Shown: positions 30,120-40,369 of the stretch, piece by piece | How positions within the stretch are numbered: position 1 is the first letter of the stretch | Layout: the number at the start of each line of letters is the position of its first letter | Assembly (NCBI RefSeq): GCF_028640845.1 | Contig: NC_080548.1 | Span: 16,861,321-16,925,320, forward strand | From: Ahaetulla prasina | Lineage: Eukaryota > Chordata > Lepidosauria > Squamata > Colubridae | Length of the DNA stretch: 64,000 nucleotides | Reading direction: 5' to 3' | Notes under the pieces: model-generated | Databases searched by the model: none | What the model was told of the DNA's origin: nothing | The model's input: only the letters and a program-made list of their open reading frames with translations | Program-made: the position numbers and the translations under genes

Positions 30120-30240
30120 ACCATTTTCTTTTCTCCCTTTCACGCAGGCCGGCTACGGGCGGCAGCTTGCCGTACAATGACGTAATAGGAAAGATGGCGC
30201 CACCCAGAGCAAGCAGAGAAGAACGCGCATGCGTGGGCTC
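30120..30240 (+). promoter_or_regulatory. MED18: MED18 promoter with CRE-, YY1- and NRF1-like sites
   Basis: A short CpG-rich stretch lies upstream of MED18. Visible motifs are TGACGTAA (30178-30185, CREB/ATF half-palindrome type), AAGATGGCGCC (30191-30201, YY1-like, often at or just after the start of transcription of housekeeping genes) and GCGCATGCGT (30225-30234, NRF1 palindrome). There is no TATA box. This is the usual composition of a housekeeping promoter; the exact start is not visible. Confidence 0.7.
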
Positions 30241-30349
30241 GCGTGATTTGCTGGGGTCCTGGAGGAGAGACTGTCCAGCTTTATAGGAGAATCTTTGACT
30301 GTGGGATTCACACGTGCATCGAAAGAGGGTTGCTCCACTGGGCGTACAG
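30200..30349 (+). other. MED18: Probable untranslated first exon of MED18
   Basis: A GC-rich segment directly below the YY1/NRF1-like sites ends at a good donor, GGCGTACAG followed by GTGCGT at 30350. MED18 in other vertebrates has a noncoding first exon followed by an exon that carries the start codon, and the next exon here begins with only 13 untranslated bases. The 5' end is a guess. Confidence 0.55.
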
Positions 30350-30579
30350 GTGCGTGCTGGCTGACCCGGGAACTTTACCCTTTAAGTGGAGACTTGAGCC
30401 CTGGGGGTGGGTGGGGGTTGGAACCCAGTTGCAGCTACATGCAACTTTCCCCAAAGAAGAAATAAGGCAAAACGTTTGCATCTGCCCCAGGATACTTGTC
30501 GCAGAATAATGACGCCAAGAATGATCAAGGCGATTAAATGTTCCTTGGTTCCTTGTTTTAATGTTATTGAGCCGAATTT

Positions 30580-30752
30580 TTCTTTCTTTCTTCCTTCCTT
30601 CCTTCCTTCCTTCCTCCCTCCCTCCTTCCTTCCTCCCTCCCTCCCTCCCTTCCTTCCTTCTTCCTTCCTTCTTCTCTCTCCTCCCTCCCTCCCTTCTTCC
30701 TTCCTTCCTTCTTCTCTCCTTCCTTCCTTCCTTCCTTCCTTCCTTCCTTTCC
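30580..30752. repeat. TTCC/CTCC microsatellite in MED18 intron 1
   Basis: About 170 bp of TTCC and CTCC repeats. Pro/Ser/Leu open frames across it are artefacts. Confidence 0.95.
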
Positions 30753-31113
30753 TGTTTTGATTTGTGAGACGTCCGGAGTCACAAAAGTGAAAGGAATTAA
30801 AAAAAAAAAAACCCTAGCAAAACAGTTCAGGGGGAAACAGTTGCCCTGGTTCAGACGTTGCTTCAAATCGTGCTTATTCTCCTCCTCCAGGGAAACTGGG
30901 CACTACAGCAAATGCAGGAAGACTTCGATAGAAGTTTTGATGAAGTGGTGTGTGGTCAGGCAAGGGCCTGGTGGAGTTTTACTTCGTGGTGGGTGGAGTC
31001 TTAGGCAGGTGGGATTTACACTTGCATCGGGAAGGAGCCCACCATGCATCTTGGGTAGTAGCCAAGATTGGCTGAATACATTTTATTGTCAGGATTCATA
31101 TAGTGGCCTAAGC

Positions 31114-31236
31114 CAGGGGTCTCCAACCTTGGCAACTTTAAGCCTGGCGGACTTCAACTCCCAGAATTCCCCTGGCTGGGGAATTCTGGGAGTTGAAGTC
31201 CACCACACTTAAAGTTGCCAAGGTTGGAGACCCCTG
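31114..31236. mobile_element. Hairpin hAT MITE (family A) in MED18 intron 1
   Basis: CAGGGGTCTCCAACCTTGGC palindrome flanked by GCCTAAGC / GTCTAAGC. Confidence 0.93.
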
Positions 31237-32008
31237 GTCTAAGCAGTAAACTACACTTAGCAAAACATGCTCAACCCACTTCACAGAATAATTGGGAAAA
31301 TCTGCCCGTTTGCCTCCTTGAGTTTTTTTTTTTCTTATATATTTTTGTATGTTGTGTGCTTAAAATCTAATTTAATAATAATAATGCTGTCTGGCTTCAC
31401 ACCACCCAAAAAAGCCAATATATTGTAGCATGCATGGCATATTAACCTAGCCACGCTTCTGAAACATCTTTTAGTCTGCGACAGGCTGTTGTTTCTCATC
31501 TGAAGGCTAAGCTAGTCATTTTCAAAGGCTTATTTACAAGGGTTGCCTCTTTTCTTTACAAGAAAATGATCGGAGTGTCATTATTTGCCTGTGGATTGTT
31601 TTACACCACAGCAATGTTATTAAATCTGTGATTCTATACCTCGTTAAAAAAACACATGCCACCACAACCAAATGTTCATTCAACGTCTAACTGACTTTGG
31701 ATTCCTAATTGACTATTTAGACAAAAATGTGCAAAAATCATAAAAGGAGAAAGGCATCTCAGCTATCTTTTCCTTGGATAAATCCTTCCTTTTTGTTTGC
31801 AAAGACAATATTGAAGCTTTGTATTTTATTGACTAAGTTATCTTTCTCCCCTCTGTGTTGGAACTTTAGATCTCATATTGCTTGGAAATTTTGGGAGTTA
31901 AAATTGTAACAGGACAGAAAGGTATCACATAGGAGAGCCAGGACTAGATTTTTAAATATATGTACCGGTATATGTTGTGTTCTTTGCTGTTGTAGGGAAC
32001 TTCATAGA

Positions 32009-32081
32009 ATGGAGGCCCCACCTGTTACTATGATGCCAGTCACTGGCGGTACCATTAACATGATGGAACATTTGCTTCAAG
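32009..32081 (+). CDS. MED18: MED18 first coding exon
   Basis: The exon begins at 31996 after TTGTTGTAG; the start codon is 32009-32011. It codes for 24 residues plus one base of a Gly codon and ends at the donor CAAG/GTGAGT. Confidence 0.95.
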
Positions 32082-33869
32082 GTGAGTTGTAGCCAAGGAT
32101 TTGCTTGACTCTTATATCCGATTAATTTTACAGTCTATGTTAGTCCCTTAAAAGAGTACAAAGTTGTTTAATCATTCAAGTACCTTCCTTTTATAAATGC
32201 ATTACTAAAAATATAGAAAGGAATATTACCTAGAATATGAGCTGACAACCCATGGGGCTGTTGGACATATTGCACATTTAAAAATATAGGTTGCTCTACA
32301 GTATATATTATACTGTGATCTCTCCGTGACTATCTGAATACAAATAGTCCTCCACTTATAACAGTTCATTTAGTGACTGTTCGAAGTTACAACGGCAGTG
32401 AAAAAAGTGACTTATGACCATTTTTCACACTTGTGACCATTCCAGCATCCTCACGGTTACATGATTTACATTTGGACGCTTGACAAATGGTTCATATTTA
32501 TGACAGTTGCAGTATCCCGGGGTCACGTAATCACCTTTTGCGACCTTCTGACAAGCAAAGTTAATGGGGAAACCAGATTCGCTTAACAACCGTCTTACTA
32601 ATTTAAAAACGGCAGTGATTCAGCTAACAAAGGTGGCGTGAAAAGTTGTAAAATGGGGCAACTTAACAAATTTCTCAACTTAGCAACATAAATTCTGAGC
32701 TCAGTTGTGGTTGTAAGTTGAGGATTACTTGTACTTAATTTGGCACCCAACAACTGCCCTTACATTCAGATCTCATACACTGGTATTCATTCAGATCTCA
32801 TGTGTTTGGTATGTACATAGTATAATTGGTGATTAGGCTCCCTTGAATCAGGCTCCCTTGAATATAATAATCATCATAGCTGCATCTTTTGTGAAGAATT
32901 GTGCCTTTTTCTACTCAGTACAGCTTAGCAGTGGGTTTCACATATTCTTACCACCAGTTTGCCACGCATGTGCCCAGCCTTCCGTACACGCACTTTGCTT
33001 GTGTGTGCGCCTTCCTTAGTGCGGCCTAAAAAACATGGTTAAATAGGATGGCATTACACTGGGGCGGGAGGCGGGGCAATCCCACCCACAGTTGTCGCTA
33101 CCGGTTTGCCCGAACTGGTCCAAACCGGCTGAATACCTCTGGTATTGTACCTCTGGTTTCTAGAGAGTTTCTAGAGAGACCCTGGTACTATTTGTAGTCC
33201 TACACAGGACCACAAATCTTCCATCTTTTTAAAAGATGGCAGATTGGTGGACAAGAAGAAACTTTGCTCGTCTCAGTAAAGACAAGTTAGCAATTCAGTG
33301 TTGCCTTTTCTCCAGGTAGCGTTTTGGATCAAAGTCTGGAAAGTCTTCTTCATCGACTCCGTGGCCTTTGTGACAACATGGAACCCGAGACTTTTGTAGA
33401 TCACGAGATGGTCTTCCTTCTCAAAGGGCAACAGGCCAGCCCGTTCGTCCTCCGCACGCGACGCTCCATGGACAAACCTGGTGCTCCTTGGCACTTGCGG
33501 TATCTTGGACAGCCGGAAATGGGAGACAAAAACCGCCATGCCTTGGTACGGAATTGTGTGGATATTGCCACCTCAGACAACCTGACAGACTTCCTGGTGG
33601 AAATGGGCTTCCGCATGGACCACGAGTTTGTAGCCAAGGGACATGTGTTTCGCAAAGGCATTATGAAGATTGTGGTGTACAAGATTTTTCGCATCCTTCT
33701 CCCAGGAAACACCGATAACATTGAGCCTTTATCGCTCTCCTACCTGGTGGAGCTCAACATTGTGGCACCAGCAGGACAAGACATGGTTTCCGATGACATG
33801 AGGAGTTTTGCTGAGCAGCTAAAGCCCCTAGTCCATTTAGAGAAAATAGATCCTAAAAGATTGATGTGA
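32009..33869 (+). CDS. MED18: Mediator complex subunit 18 (two coding exons, complete)
   Basis: Coding exons 32009-32081 and 33316-33869 join in phase to give 208 residues, exactly the length of human MED18. The protein starts MEAPPVTMMPVTGGTINMM and ends HLEKIDPKRLM. MED18 is a nuclear subunit of the Mediator head module; it forms a beta-barrel heterodimer with MED20 tethered by MED8 and contributes to RNA polymerase II preinitiation complex function and termination. The ATG is the first in the exon, is followed by G and matches the vertebrate start. The text is almost unchanged from mammals (for example GDKNRHALVRNCVDIATS and VAPAGQDMVSDDM). It lies between SESN2 and the presumed PHACTR4, as in human. 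Confidence 0.97.
32343..32738. mobile_element. TA-flanked MITE in MED18 intron
   Basis: AATAGTCCTCCACTTATAAC ... GTTGTAAGTTGAGGATTACT; halves are inverted copies. Confidence 0.8.
32939..33141. mobile_element. hAT element in MED18 intron, degenerate ends
   Basis: CAGTGGGTTTCACATATTCTTACC ... GGCTGAATACCTCTG, internal CATGTGCCCAGCC and ACCGGTTTGCCCGAACTGG as at 53090-53396. No clear target duplication. Confidence 0.65.
33316..33869 (+). CDS. MED18: MED18 second coding exon
   Basis: The acceptor is TTTTCTCCAG ending at 33315. Two bases complete the Gly codon, then the frame reads SVLDQSLESLLHRLRGLCDN and continues open to TGA at 33867-33869. It holds most of the MED18 barrel. Confidence 0.97.
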
Positions 33870-34185
33870 GATGGATTGTAACGGCAGTGGGATCATTCCT
33901 TTTACAAAGATTTCAGAAATACGTATCTCCTTCTAAAGAAAAATACATTAAGAGAGACTGGTTGCCTTACACTTAGGGGTCTCCAACCTTAGTAACTTTA
34001 AGACTTATGGACTTCAACTCCCAGAATTCCTCAGCCAGCTTTGCTGGCTGAGGGATTCTGGGAGTTGAAGTCCACAAGTCTTAAAGTTTCCAAGGTTGGA
34101 GACCCCTGCTTTACACTAATCTGACTGTAGGTTAGTTTTTTCAAATGATTAACAATAAAGAAGATAATTGTGCTGTTGGCTTCCT
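33870..34185 (+). other. MED18: Predicted MED18 3' UTR with polyadenylation signal
   Basis: A canonical AATAAA is at 34154-34159, followed by a TG/T-rich stretch (GTGCTGTTGG, CTCTTTTTG) suited to cleavage factor binding. The hairpin hAT MITE at 33973-34108 sits wholly inside this UTR. End estimated. Confidence 0.65.
33973..34108. mobile_element. Hairpin hAT MITE (family A) inside the predicted MED18 3' UTR
   Basis: Near-palindrome of 136 bp with CCTTACAC / CTTTACAC flanks; arms such as AACTCCCAGAATTCCTCAGC pair with their inverse. It lies 104 bp after the stop and about 45 bp before the AATAAA. Confidence 0.92.
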
Positions 34186-34532
34186 CTTTTTGACAATAGT
34201 GGTCAAATCTTCTCTCAGCCAGATTAATTTGAAATGGTTTTGATTTTGAAATCGGTTGGTTTTGTTTGTTTTTAGGTTCACTGCAATTTCTGTGTGACCT
34301 AAAATAATACATATTCATACTTTTTGAAGAATTTGCTAACCTGCATTCAAGTTGCATTTATTAGGGAGACTAGTTTGAATTTAGACTGATTCCTATTGAT
34401 CAGGGTGTCAAACTACTAGGTGTCGGGTGCTGGGTGTTGCAACAGGCGCATGAAGGGTGGGGGTGCGACAGACTCTGAGGGGCCCTGGAAGAGTGAGGTG
34501 GCAATGGCCAGAGAATCTTTGCTGAAGCAGGC

Positions 34533-35105
34533 TGTTGTGGTCCGCCAGCAGCCTGCGAAGCTGGCAATGGAGTCGGATAGCGATGAGGCTGAGGAAGAAC
34601 GGGCCAGTCCTGGAGGCTGCAGAAGGACCGGATGAGGGCTCTGCATCGGAGGCAGAGGTGGGGCCAGGGCCATCGGGGAGTGAGGTGTGGACTCCAGAAC
34701 CTCCAGAGGCTGACAGTAGTGAGGCAGAGGAACAGAAGGAGCCTGTTCCTAATGCACGCATGAGAAGAGCTGCCAGAAGGCAAGAGCAGCTAAAGCAAAA
34801 AGGACAACTCGGGAGTAGGGCCAAGAGATGATTGGCCCCTCCCATAAGGCTTGAAAGAACAGCAATGGCGTTTGGGCTGTTTGCTGGAAAACAACATTGA
34901 TAGCTTTGTCTTGTTGCATTTGTGCTGTATCGGTGTCTTCTGAACTTTTGCCAAGAAAGGCCTTTGGCAGTTTGCTAATTGGACCAAGGTTGGTGATAGG
35001 ACTGAGGAATTGTGTTGGGAGGAATTTGCTTTAATTTAGTTGCACTGCTCTGAGAATGAATTAATTCTCAGCTGCTCTAATAAAGTTTGTTTGTTTTTAC
35101 ACTGA
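34533..35105 (+). mobile_element. LTR-like dispersed repeat, copy 2
   Basis: Parallel to 12092-12655: TGTGGTCCGCCAGCAGCC start, TGATTGGCCCCTCCCATAAG, GAAAGGCCTTTGGCAGTTTG, AATAAA near 35081 and a possible CA end near 35106. Upstream text 34420-34532 is not shared. Probably a solo LTR. Confidence 0.5.
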
Positions 35106-35186
35106 CAGTGAAATAATACACTTCTACATTAAAAGCATCATTACGCAGACTTAAGTCATCCTGGCTTCATCTATGAAATAATTACA

Positions 35187-35581
35187 GTAGTCCTCAGCTT
35201 ATGACCACAATTGAGCCCAAAATTTATGTTTCTAAGTGAGATATTCATTAAGGGAGTTTTGTTCTGTTTTACAACCTTTATTGCCATAGATGTTAAGGGA
35301 ATCATTGCGAGTTGTTAAGTTAGTAACACGGTTGTTAAGTGAATCTGGCTTCCCCATTGACTTTGCTGGTCAGAAGGTCGCAAAAGGGAATCACGTGACC
35401 TCGAGACATTGCAACCGTCATAAATTATGAATCAGTTGACAAGTGACTGAATTTTGGTCACATGACCATGGGGATGCTGCAACAGCAAAAGTGTTGAAAA
35501 TGGTCATAAGTGGCTGTTTTCAGTTACATTGTAACTTTGAACGGTCACTAAATGGACTGTCGCAAGTCGAGGACTACCTGT
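35187..35581. mobile_element. TA-flanked MITE, nearly complete
   Basis: ACAGTAGTCCTCAGCTTATG ... AAGTCGAGGACTACCTGTA with TA at both borders; about 395 bp, inverted halves. Confidence 0.85.
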
Positions 35582-36919
35582 AATTAATTAATTATTGACT
35601 CAGATTAAAATCCATCTAACATGGGTCCATGAAATAGGTTGTTCTAAATTCTTGCATTTATAGGAGAAGTCCCACTAGAAAGTCTGCCGGGCTTCACCTA
35701 ACTTTTGGAACTAAAAAAACACTTTTCTCAGGAAAAGCTGCCTCAGAATTGTTGGATATGAGATAGGCGGCATATCAATTTCATCATAAATAAAAAGAAT
35801 TGGGTCAACCAGGAGGGGCTAAATTGGAAAACGGGCCCTTGGTTCGGCCCTTGCTTTTCGAAAAGTGATTTTCACGCCTGTTTTCCTAGCCTCAATAATT
35901 AATAAGTACAGATTGAAGTACTGGTGAAAATTTAGCTGCTACTTCAATCATCGCGAATCTGTAACCTTTTCGGATTTGAATCAATCCTCTCGTATGTCAG
36001 CAATAATTAACCTGCCCTTCTTCCTGATTGCTGCAATACGATTTCATGCCACCTGGTCACATTTTACGGGAGTGAGACAAGTGGGGGTGGGGGGCGAATG
36101 TTGGGCCAGGAAAAGTCTCAGCATGTGACTGATGCCACCTCGTACTCCAATCCCCCACTGAGAGCCCCCGACAGTTCTTATCCTTTTTTCCATTATTGAC
36201 CGTACATTGTTATGGGATGCGTAGAACATCAAGTGGTGTTGATGGAGCTCAAGCAGTTGCGTAGACATGTTTGAATGATACATCGCTCCAATCCAGCCCT
36301 GCTTTATTTGAGGTGAGGTGCCGCTGTGCAAACAAGGAACAGAATGTAACATAGCCTACAGCATTCTTTGTTCTTCTTCAGAGAATGCAGCTCTTCTTTT
36401 GTTATGTAATTGACAAAACACTCAGCCTTCTGAGCTGCATCTTACAAAGCCGGACATAACTGTTCCGCTAAATACCTTCCATAGTATAGATGCAAATCAT
36501 AAAGACGTGTCTAATCATAATGTAGTAGGTAACATGCATTTAATCACTCCCTTGTTTTTTTCCTAACTGATCCTGAATTACCAGAATGTTTTTTGAGATT
36601 CTTTAAAAACAACAACAACCACCACCTATTGTGTCTTGTCTCTTGGGAAATTATCAAGGGGATGGGCCTTTTCTGCCATAGCCCCTGCCTTCTGGAGTAT
36701 TCTCCCTTCAGAGATCAGGGTGACCCTGACTCTGATGGCTTATTGTAAGGCCGTGAAGTCTTGGTTAAGACTGCCCAGGGTCGCTTGTTGAGATAGGTGG
36801 CCATAGAAATTAAATAAATTGCAGGACTTATCTGCATTGCAGATAGAATGCACCAAGGTGTAGAAGACTGATAAAGTTGCATTTGATTTCAAAACTCTTC
36901 AGTGCAAGCCTAAATATAC
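35582..36919. other. Intergenic sequence without a recognised feature
   Basis: No family recognised apart from a possible old SINE tail near 36640-36830 (GGATGGGCCTTTTCTGCC). Confidence 0.45.
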
Positions 36920-36921
36920 TA

Positions 36922-37055
36922 CCCTGTTTCCCCCAAAATAAGACATCCCCTGATAATAAGCCCAATCGGGATTTTGAGTGCATGGCAATAGGGCCAAGCG
37001 CTTATTTCAGGGTTCAAAAAAATATAAGAGGGTCTTATTTTCAGGGGAAACACGG
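36922..37055. mobile_element. TA-flanked MITE (CCCTGTTTCCCC family)
   Basis: ACCCTGTTTCCCCCAAAATA ... TATTTTCAGGGGAAACACGG bordered by TA; a widespread mariner-type MITE with AATAAGAC motifs. Confidence 0.88.
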
Positions 37056-37084
37056 TAGCATGTTGTAGATATTGACATGTGCCC

Positions 37085-37359
37085 CAGTGGTGGGCTTCAC
37101 ATTTTTTTACTACCAGTTCTGTGAGTGTGGCTTTGTGGGCATGGCAGGGGAAGGATATTGTAAAATCTCCATTCCCACCCCACTCCAGGTGAAGGTTACT
37201 ACAAAATCCCCATTTCCTCCCAATCAGCTGGGACTTGGGAGGCAGAGACTAGATGGGGATGGGGCCAGTCAGAACTTTTATTACCGGTTCTCCGAACTAC
37301 TCAAAATTTACTCTACCGGTTCTCCAGAACTGGTCAGAACCTGCTGAAACTCACCTCTG
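37085..37359 (-). mobile_element. hAT MITE family B, two internal units
   Basis: CAGTGGTGGGCTTCACATTT ... CCTGCTGAAACTCACCTCTG with ATGTGCCC / ATGTGTCC; two inverted minisatellite units near 37150-37220. Confidence 0.88.
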
Positions 37360-37429
37360 ATGTGTCCCATCTTAAAGTTGCCAAGTTTGAAAAATAGCAG
37401 CACACACTTTTATGTATTTATTTGTATCC

Positions 37430-38093
37430 TGCCTTTATTATTTTTACAAATAACTCAAGATAGGGAACATATCCAACACAACTGCCTCCTCTTCCCCACA
37501 ACAGCAACCCTGTGAGTCTGTAGAGATTCTCAGTCATCCAGGTCATGGTTGTCCCAAAGGTGCTTTTTCAGGAGGCAACTGGACTTTCTTGGTTTTTCTT
37601 TTGAAGATGTTTTGCTTCTCATCCAAGAAACTTCTTCAGCTCTGTCGGGATAGTGGGGAATGGAAGGATTTATATTCCATGCAGACAACTGGAAATTTGC
37701 ATTCTTTTAGAGGGTCCCTGAAGCATTTGGAGGTTTATCTGTGTCCTCAGGGTCACTTGAGTGGTGCTCCTGGTTCCTGTAGTCTGCAATTTTTCTTCTG
37801 GAAATCCATTCCTACTCCCACACCATTCCAAGGGTGTTCATCCCAAATGGTATAACTAAAAGTCTCTACAGAGGACCCTCTAAAAGGATGCAAATGACCA
37901 GCTGTCTTCAAAAGAAAAAAACAAGAAAGTCCAGTTGCTTCCTGAAAAAGCACCTTTGGGACAACAACCCTGTGAGGTGGGTTAGGCTGAGAGAGAATGA
38001 CTGGCCCAAGATCGCCCAGCTGGCTTTCAAAGCTAAGGTAAGACCTGAACTCAGGGTCTCATGCTTTCTAGCCTGGTACCTTAACCATCAGAC
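37430..38093 (-). mobile_element. SINE split by a palindromic element
   Basis: A minus-strand AGCCAGTTTGG-type SINE (37430-37508 and 37968-38093) is interrupted by 37511-37967, whose arms are TCCCAAAGGTGCTTTTTCAG and its inverse and which carries TTGAAGATGTTTTGCTTCTC. The inner element also occurs at 11831 and 60385. Confidence 0.7.
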
Positions 38094-38338
38094 CAGGGGT
38101 GAAATGCTTCCGGTTCTGACTGGATCTGGCGATCTGGTAGCAATCGTGGCCGGTGGTTCGGCGATCCGGTAGCGATGGTGGAGCAAAGCTCCGCCCACCC
38201 ACCCGGGTGTCATTACTTCCTGGTTTTAACCAGGAAGTAATGTGTTTTGCGCATGTGCAGAAGGTCTGCATGTGATGCGCACACGTGTGGCAGGTGCAGT
38301 TCCGAACCAGTAAGGAAGGTAAGTAGATTTCACCCCTG
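38094..38338. mobile_element. hAT element, stack member 1
   Basis: CAGGGGTGAAATGCTTCCGG ... GATTTCACCCCTG with CATCAGAC / CACCAGAC; the right target copy is shared with the next element. Confidence 0.88.
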
Positions 38339-38346
38339 CACCAGAC

Positions 38347-38452
38347 CAGGGGTCTCCAAACTTGGCAATTTTAGGACTTGTAGATTTCAATTCCCAGAAT
38401 TCCTCAGCCAGCCAATTCTGGGAGTTGAAATCTACCAGTTTGGAGAGTCCTG
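38347..38452. mobile_element. Hairpin hAT MITE (family A), stack member 2
   Basis: CAGGGGTCTCCAAACTTGGC ... CCAGTTTGGAGAGTCCTG between CACCAGAC and CGGTAGAC (5 of 8). Confidence 0.8.
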
Positions 38453-38505
38453 CGGTAGACCAAATTTGCTCCCATCATCAAATTTTTGCAGTATTCTTCA
38501 GTGCA

Positions 38506-38691
38506 GTGCTTCTCAAATAGTGGGGCACGCCCCCCAGGGGGGGCGTGAGGCTCCGTAAAGGGGGGCGCGTTTGACCTCGGCAAACACTATTTACATACTA
38601 TTATGATACTATTTACAGTCGCGCGGGGGGCGCGAAAAATGTTTTCTTCTTCCTAGGGGGGCATGACAGAAAATAATTGAGAAGCACTGAG
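38506..38691. mobile_element. hAT-like element (CAGTGCTTCTCAA ends)
   Basis: CAGTGCTTCTCAAATAGTGG ... TAATTGAGAAGCACTG; contains GGGGGGCGTGAGGCTC. No target duplication seen. Confidence 0.75.
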
Positions 38692-38739
38692 TTAAAGGAA
38701 CCCCTTGAAATATTGGAACACTGCTATCATGACTAGGGG

Positions 38740-39215
38740 TGACATATTTTTTTTTTGTCACAACAGTATATATAAGCATAAGCATGAAGTAACTATATAA
38801 TATATAAGCATATATACGAGTATAAGTATGTAATAACTATATAAACTATATACATGATAGCAGTGTTCCAATATCTCAACGGTTGCTACAAAGAAAAGTC
38901 AACCTATTCTCCAAAGCACCTGAAGGCAGGACAAGAAGCAATGGATGGAAACTAATCAGGGAGAGAACCAACCTAGATCTAAGGAGAAATTTCCTGACAG
39001 TTAGAACAATTAATCAGTGGAACAACTTGCCTCCAGAAGTCATGAATGCTCCAACGCTGGAAGTTTTAAAGAAGAGATTGGAAAACAATTTGTCTGAAAT
39101 AATATACTATAGGGTTTCCTGCCTGAGCAAGGGATTGGACTAGAAGACTCCAAGGTCCCTTCCAATTCTCTTATTCTATTCTATTCTGTTCTATTCTATT
39201 CTATTCTACTCTTTT
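38740..39215 (+). mobile_element. L3 LINE tail piece and CR1 3' end with ATTCT tail
   Basis: 38740-38845 is 3' UTR text of the L3-type LINE (TATATAAGCATAAGCATGAA). From 38876 a + strand CR1 ORF end (SNGWKLIRERTNLDLRRNFL, NQWNNLPPEVMNAPTLEVLK) leads to GGATTGGACTAGAAGACTCC and an ATTCT repeat (39171-39213). Confidence 0.85.
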
Positions 39216-39544
39216 GTATGCAAAGGCAGTTAAGGTTTCTAAAGTCAATGCATAATCTTAGAGATCCATATCAACGTTCCAGAAAACCCCTCCTGCAGAA
39301 AAGACTCCGAAGCCAACATCTTTCAAAGTTCTTTTACTAGCATAGGTAAACTGGCACAGTTGGATGAAAACTGAAACTGGAGATTTCAGTTCGTCCCTCA
39401 GTAATTCAACCCCCCAAAATCTCCACCCTCATGACCCCTCTGCCAGTCACATCCTCAACCATGGAAGCATCACTCCAACCACTCCTCCAGATGTGAACTC
39501 AGCCTGACCTTGACCGGCAGAAAAAATGTTGTTATATCTAATCA

Positions 39545-40255
39545 TCCCTTATTTATTTATTTATTTATTTATTATTCGAATTTATATACCGCCCTATCTC
39601 CCAAAGGACTCAGGGCGGTTCACAGGCATATAAAACATCAATATCAATATACAAATTAAAATAATCCTTAAAAAACTTATTCTAACGCCCGAATTATTAA
39701 AAATAGAGATATAAATATTAAATATAAATATTAAAATCAATTTAAAACCCCTCTAAATTTAAAAATCTAAGCCAGTCCTGCACAGATGAATAAATGTGTC
39801 TTGAGCTCGCGACGGAAGGTTCGAAGGTCAGGAAGTTGACGGAGTCCTGGGGGGAGTTCGTTCCAGAGGGTGGGAGCCCCCACAGAGAAGGCCCTTCCCC
39901 TGGGCGTCGCCAAACGACACTGCCTAGCTGACGGCACCCTGAGGAGTCCCTCTCTGTGAGAGCGCACGGGTCGGTGAGAGGTATCTGGTCGCAGTAGGCG
40001 GTCCCGTAGATAACCCGGCCCTATGCCATGGAGCGCTTTAAAGGTGGTCACCAAAACCTTGAAGCGCACCCGGAAGGCCACAGGTAGCCAGTGCAGCCTG
40101 CGCAGGATGGGTGTTATGCGGGAGCCACGAGGGGCTCCCTCTATCACCCCCGCATCCCTTACCACCCTCCTCCCCTCCTTTCCCACAAAGGAGAATGTGG
40201 TAGCATGTGGAAGCCTTCGGCCTAGTATGGCTTCCAAAGCTGACTACTCTACTCC
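39545..40255 (-). mobile_element. L2-like LINE 3' part
   Basis: Minus-strand frame [20 protein letters not shown] to [15 protein letters not shown] stop (39767-40140), UTR with CCGCCCTGAGTCC. Shorter sister of 8705-9720. Confidence 0.85.
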
Positions 40256-40368
40256 TATTCTATTCTATTCTATTCTATTCTATTCTATTCTATTCTATTC
40301 TATTCTATTCTATTCTATTTCTATTCTATTCTATTCTATTCTATTTCTATTCTATTCTATTCTATTCC
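40256..40368. repeat. ATTCT microsatellite
   Basis: About 110 bp of TATTC repeats with a few TTTCTATTC variants, adjoining the L2 fragment. Confidence 0.95.
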
Positions 40369-40369
40369 A

